This document shows, one piece after another, positions 60,941-64,000 of a stretch of 64,000 bases of DNA. The notes beneath the pieces were generated by a model. It worked only from the letters and a program-made list of their open reading frames with translations. It had not been told where the DNA came from and did not search any database. The position numbers and the translations under genes are program-made. Source of the stretch: Chitinimonas sp036961565 (GTDB lineage Bacteria > Pseudomonadota > Gammaproteobacteria > Burkholderiales > Chitinimonadaceae); NCBI RefSeq assembly GCF_036961565.1, contig NZ_JBAMDD010000006.1, positions 1 to 64,000 on the forward strand, written 5' to 3'. Each line of letters opens with the position of its first letter. The stretch's first letter is position 1.

Positions 60941-62700
60941 ATATCGCCACCCTGCCGCCGTTCGCCGCCGAACTGAAGGCCTGGCTGGAGCAGCGCTTTC
61001 CAGCCGCCGCACAAGCGGCCTTGCAGGCGGCGGCCCTGGTCGCCAGCCGCGCGGAGGAAGGGCATGTCTGCCTCCATCTGAGCGAAATGGCAGGCCAGCA
61101 TTGGCAGGGCATGATCCTGCCCGAGCTGAAAACCTGGCGTATGGCGTTGCTACAGAGCGGTTTTGTCGCCCTGGCGGAAGGCTACGCTCCACTGGTGATG
61201 GATGGCGACCGCCTTTACCTGGGCCGGCTGTGGGCGGACGAACTGACGGTGGCCGCCGAACTGGCACAGCGCGCCAGCGCCACCGAGCTGACACCCAAGC
61301 AGGCGCGTACCGTACTGGACCCCTTGTTTGCCGGTACGGCCAGCGACGATGGCCAAAGACTGGCGGCGGCCACAGCCCTGCTCAACCGCATCGCGGTGAT
61401 CTCGGGTGGGCCGGGCACCGGCAAGACCACCACCGTGGCCAAGGTGCTGGCCGCACTGGTGCAACTGGAGCCCGCCGCACGCATCGTGCTGGCCGCCCCC
61501 ACCGGCCGAGCGGCCGCCCGCATGGTGGAAGCCCTCAAGCAGGCGCGCGACCGGCTGCCCATAGACATGATTACCCGCGCCGCCCTGCCAGAAGAGGCCC
61601 AGACCCTGCACCGGCTGCTGGGTTTCCGACCCGACGGTGCGCAACCTCGCTACGGCCCTGGCCAACCGCTGGGATTGGATATCCTGGTAGTGGACGAAGC
61701 CTCGATGATCGATCTGGCGCTGTTCGCCCGCCTGCTGGCAGCACTACCCCGGCATGCGCGGCTGATACTGCTGGGCGACCGCGATCAACTGGCATCGGTA
61801 GAAGCCGGCAGTGCCTTTGCCGAACTGGTGCGGCAGGCAGGGCGCACACCGGATGGCAGCCGCCGCCTGGCGGCCGCCACGGGAGCCCGCCTACCGCCCG
61901 GCAAGCCCACCTCGGCCCTGGCCGATGGTATTGCCCTGCTCAATGTCAGCCATCGCTTTGGCAGCGATAGCGGCATCGGTGCCCTGGCTCGCTGCGCCAA
62001 TGCCGGAGACAGCCAGGGTGCATTACAGTTGCTGCGCGATCCTCCTCCCGACCTGGCCTGGCAGCCGGGCCTGTGCCGCGACTGGCAGGGTCTGCTGCTG
62101 GCGCAGCTGCAAACCCGGCTGGCGGACTACCGCGAGGCGGTAGCGGCGCGCGACGTCGATGCCGCCTACCACCATTTCCACCGCCTGCGGCTACTCTGTG
62201 CCTTGCGTGAAGGCCCGGTGGGGCTGGAAGCCATCAACCGCCTGCTGGAAACCCGCTTGCTGCAGCAGGATCCCCGCCGCCAACCCTGGTATGCCGGCCG
62301 ACCCGTCATTGTTCGGGTCAACGACAGCGTGCTGGGCCTGGCCAATGGCGACGTGGGCCTGGTATTGGAGAGCGAACAGGGCTTGCGGGTGTATTTCCCG
62401 CAGGAGAGCGGCTGGCGCGGCTACGCACCCACCCGCCTGCCCCGCCACGAAACCGCCTTTGCCCTGACCGTACACCAGTCGCAAGGCTCGGAGTTTGATG
62501 AAGTCTGGTTGCTGCTGCCTGATGAAGACGCTGCCGTGCTTAGCCGCAGCCTGATCTACACGGCCTTGACCCGTGCCCGCCACAAGGTGGCAGTATGGGG
62601 TTCGGCCGCAACACTGGCAGGTGCGCTGCAGCGCAGCGTCCAGCGGGATAGTGGCCTGGCGGACAGGCTGAGGGCCCCACCGGAGGCTACCCAGGGTTAG
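60937..62700 (+). CDS. recD: Exonuclease V (RecBCD) alpha subunit RecD
   Basis: RecD, the 5'-3' motor of RecBCD. The 587-residue protein has Walker A 'GGPGTGKT' (157-164), 'APTGRAAARMVEAL', Walker B 'ILVVDEASMIDLALF', 'LLGDRDQLASVEAGSAFAEL' and the late 'TVHQSQGSEFDEVWLLLP' and 'YTALTRARHKVAVWG' motifs, typical of SF1B helicases. The ATGA overlap with recB implies equal expression of the complex. Its stop overlaps the convergent GGDEF-EAL gene by 4 bases. Confidence 0.95.
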   Translation: MNIATLPPFAAELKAWLEQRFPAAAQAALQAAALVASRAEEGHVCLHLSEMAGQHWQGMILPELKTWRMALLQSGFVALAEGYAPLVMDGDRLYLGRLWADELTVAAELAQRASATELTPKQARTVLDPLFAGTASDDGQRLAAATALLNRIAVISGGPGTGKTTTVAKVLAALVQLEPAARIVLAAPTGRAAARMVEALKQARDRLPIDMITRAALPEEAQTLHRLLGFRPDGAQPRYGPGQPLGLDILVVDEASMIDLALFARLLAALPRHARLILLGDRDQLASVEAGSAFAELVRQAGRTPDGSRRLAAATGARLPPGKPTSALADGIALLNVSHRFGSDSGIGALARCANAGDSQGALQLLRDPPPDLAWQPGLCRDWQGLLLAQLQTRLADYREAVAARDVDAAYHHFHRLRLLCALREGPVGLEAINRLLETRLLQQDPRRQPWYAGRPVIVRVNDSVLGLANGDVGLVLESEQGLRVYFPQESGWRGYAPTRLPRHETAFALTVHQSQGSEFDEVWLLLPDEDAAVLSRSLIYTALTRARHKVAVWGSAATLAGALQRSVQRDSGLADRLRAPPEATQG

Positions 62701-64000
62701 TGCGGCGGCCGGTTCAGCCGGGCGGCCAGCCACAAGGCGAGTTCAACCGGTGCCAGTGGCCGGGCAAAATGGTAGCCCTGCGCCACGTCGCAACCTTCCG
62801 ATTGCAGGAAGGCCAGTTGCTCGGCGGTTTCCACGCCCTCGGCTACCACCGTCATCCGCAGGCTCTGGCCTATGCGCACCACCGCACTGGCCAGGGCGCG
62901 GTCTTCTGCATCCTCGCTCAGGTCGCGTACAAAGCTCTGGTCCAGCTTGAGCTCGCCCACCGGGTAGCGCTTGAGGTAACCCAGGCTGGAGTAGCCCGTC
63001 CCGAAGTCATCCACCGCCAGCGCCACCCCCATGGCATCGAGCTTGTTCAGGGCGGCCAGGGTCTGTTCATCCCGCACCATCATCAGGCTTTCGGTAATCT
63101 CCAGTGTCAGTTGCGCCGGCGCCAAGCCATGGCGAGCCAAGGTCTGGCCCACCAGGGCCGGGATATCATCATGGCGGAACTGCCGGGCCGACAGGTTGAC
63201 CGAGATGCGGGGCGGGGCGATGCCTATGCGTACCCACTCGGCCATCTGCCGGCAGGCCTCGTCCAGCACCCAGCTACCCACCGCATCGATCAGCCCGCTC
63301 TCCTCGGCTATGGGAATGAACCGGGCCGGCGATACCATGCCCCACTGCGGGTGCCGCCATCGTACCAGCGCTTCCAAGCCATAGATGCTGCCATCCGCGA
63401 TATGCACCTGGGGCTGGTAGTGCAGCAACAGCTCCTGCCGGCTTAGCGCCAGCCGCAGGGCGGCCTCCACTTCCAGCCGTTCGGCAGCATCCTTGTCCAT
63501 GGCGGGCTGGTAGAAACAGAAGGCATTGCGGCCCAGCTCCTTGGCCCGATACATGGCGGCATCGGCGTGCTTGAGCAGGTTGTCGTAGTCGGTGCCGTCA
63601 TCGGGGAACAAGGCAATGCCCACGCTGGCCGAGCCATTCAGGGCCAGGCCGTCGAACTCCACTTTCTCGGCCGCCGCTGCAATCAGCTTCTCGGCCACGC
63701 TGGCGGCACCCAGGGCGTCGCAGTCGTTGAGCAGCAGGACAAACTCATCGCCCCCCTGGCGGCAGACGGTATCCGACTCCCGCACCACCTGCTCCAGCCT
63801 TGTCGCCATGGTCTTGAGCAAGCGATCGCCCGCTGCATGGCCCAACGAGTCATTGATGGTCTTGAAGCGGTCCAGGTCGACAAACAGCACGGCCAGCGGG
63901 CTGTTGTCCCGTATCGCATGGGCCAGCGCCAGCTCCACCCGGTCGGCAAACAGCGAGCGGTTGGGCAGGCCGGTCAGCGGATCATAGAAGGCCAGGCTAT
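62697..64000 (-). CDS. GGDEF-EAL cyclic-di-GMP signalling protein (5'-truncated by window edge)
   Basis: Bifunctional c-di-GMP protein; the reading frame continues past the right edge, where 'FYDPLTGLPNR', the usual start of a GGDEF domain, is visible. The diguanylate cyclase site reads 'RQGGDEF' (an intact GGDEF). An EAL domain follows with 'YGLEALVRW', 'VNLSARQF', 'LEITES', 'VDDFGTGYSSLGYLKRYP', 'KLDQSFVRD' and 'AEGVET', all catalytic positions kept. So both synthesis and breakdown are possible. N-terminal sensor domains (PAS, CHASE or membrane) must lie outside the window. It converges on recD. Confidence 0.92.
   Translation of the reverse strand, partial: SLAFYDPLTGLPNRSLFADRVELALAHAIRDNSPLAVLFVDLDRFKTINDSLGHAAGDRLLKTMATRLEQVVRESDTVCRQGGDEFVLLLNDCDALGAASVAEKLIAAAAEKVEFDGLALNGSASVGIALFPDDGTDYDNLLKHADAAMYRAKELGRNAFCFYQPAMDKDAAERLEVEAALRLALSRQELLLHYQPQVHIADGSIYGLEALVRWRHPQWGMVSPARFIPIAEESGLIDAVGSWVLDEACRQMAEWVRIGIAPPRISVNLSARQFRHDDIPALVGQTLARHGLAPAQLTLEITESLMMVRDEQTLAALNKLDAMGVALAVDDFGTGYSSLGYLKRYPVGELKLDQSFVRDLSEDAEDRALASAVVRIGQSLRMTVVAEGVETAEQLAFLQSEGCDVAQGYHFARPLAPVELALWLAARLNRPPH

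Overview
The window is a GC-rich stretch of a betaproteobacterial chromosome. The best guess is Neisseriales or Burkholderiales (a Chitinimonas/Chitinivorax-like organism), inferred from gene content only. Pointers are the rplU-rpmA-obgE order, a ResBC-type cytochrome c assembly pair next to cytochrome c4, a RegBA/RoxSR redox pair, a Pil-Chp cluster, lipase with its foldase, and RecBCD. No phage, insertion sequence, integrase or CRISPR array is seen. The DNA is mostly core and housekeeping, with a few accessory islands.

Layout, left part (0-9.5 kb): a long leftward run reads rplU, rpmA, terminator, obgE, a small PNK-like P-loop kinase, a Thg1-like 3'-5' RNA polymerase, mksF-mksE-mksB (a MukBEF-like condensin), a YjbR protein and an RlmL-type rRNA methyltransferase. 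The genes from obgE to yjbR are tightly packed, and thg1 and mksF overlap by 4 bases. This kinase/Thg1/condensin block is the strongest candidate here for an undescribed functional unit.

9.5-21.8 kb: ispB and tRNA-Pro(CGG); a gabT-gabD GABA-degradation operon with a double palindromic operator; a thioredoxin-like protein and rsmE (divergent); a DMT exporter; a GNAT acetyltransferase preceded by a perfect inverted repeat; ccsA-resB and cytochrome c4; engB. 22-32 kb: the twitching-motility chemosensory operon pilG-pilH-pilI-pilJ-chpA, ending in a 2093-residue multi-Hpt hybrid kinase.

32-47 kb: divergent glpD and glpK (glycerol use), the latter followed by a TIGR04222-like membrane protein and a sterol-desaturase-family protein; small orphan genes; a cobalamin riboswitch in front of a BtuB-type receptor; secreted lipase plus foldase; a periplasmic solute-binding protein; an intergenic repeat cluster; an inositol-phosphatase family enzyme; and RegB/RegA.

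47-64 kb: YgjP-type metallopeptidase, PlsC, GmhB and a family-3 acyltransferase (envelope and LPS maintenance), glyS-lipoprotein-glyQ, then a divergent recC-recB-recD operon with ATGA overlaps, and a convergent GGDEF-EAL protein cut by the right edge.

Starts were moved from the longest frame where a Shine-Dalgarno sequence or family conservation favoured another codon; this is said in each entry. All family assignments come from reading the translations by eye; no database search was run.
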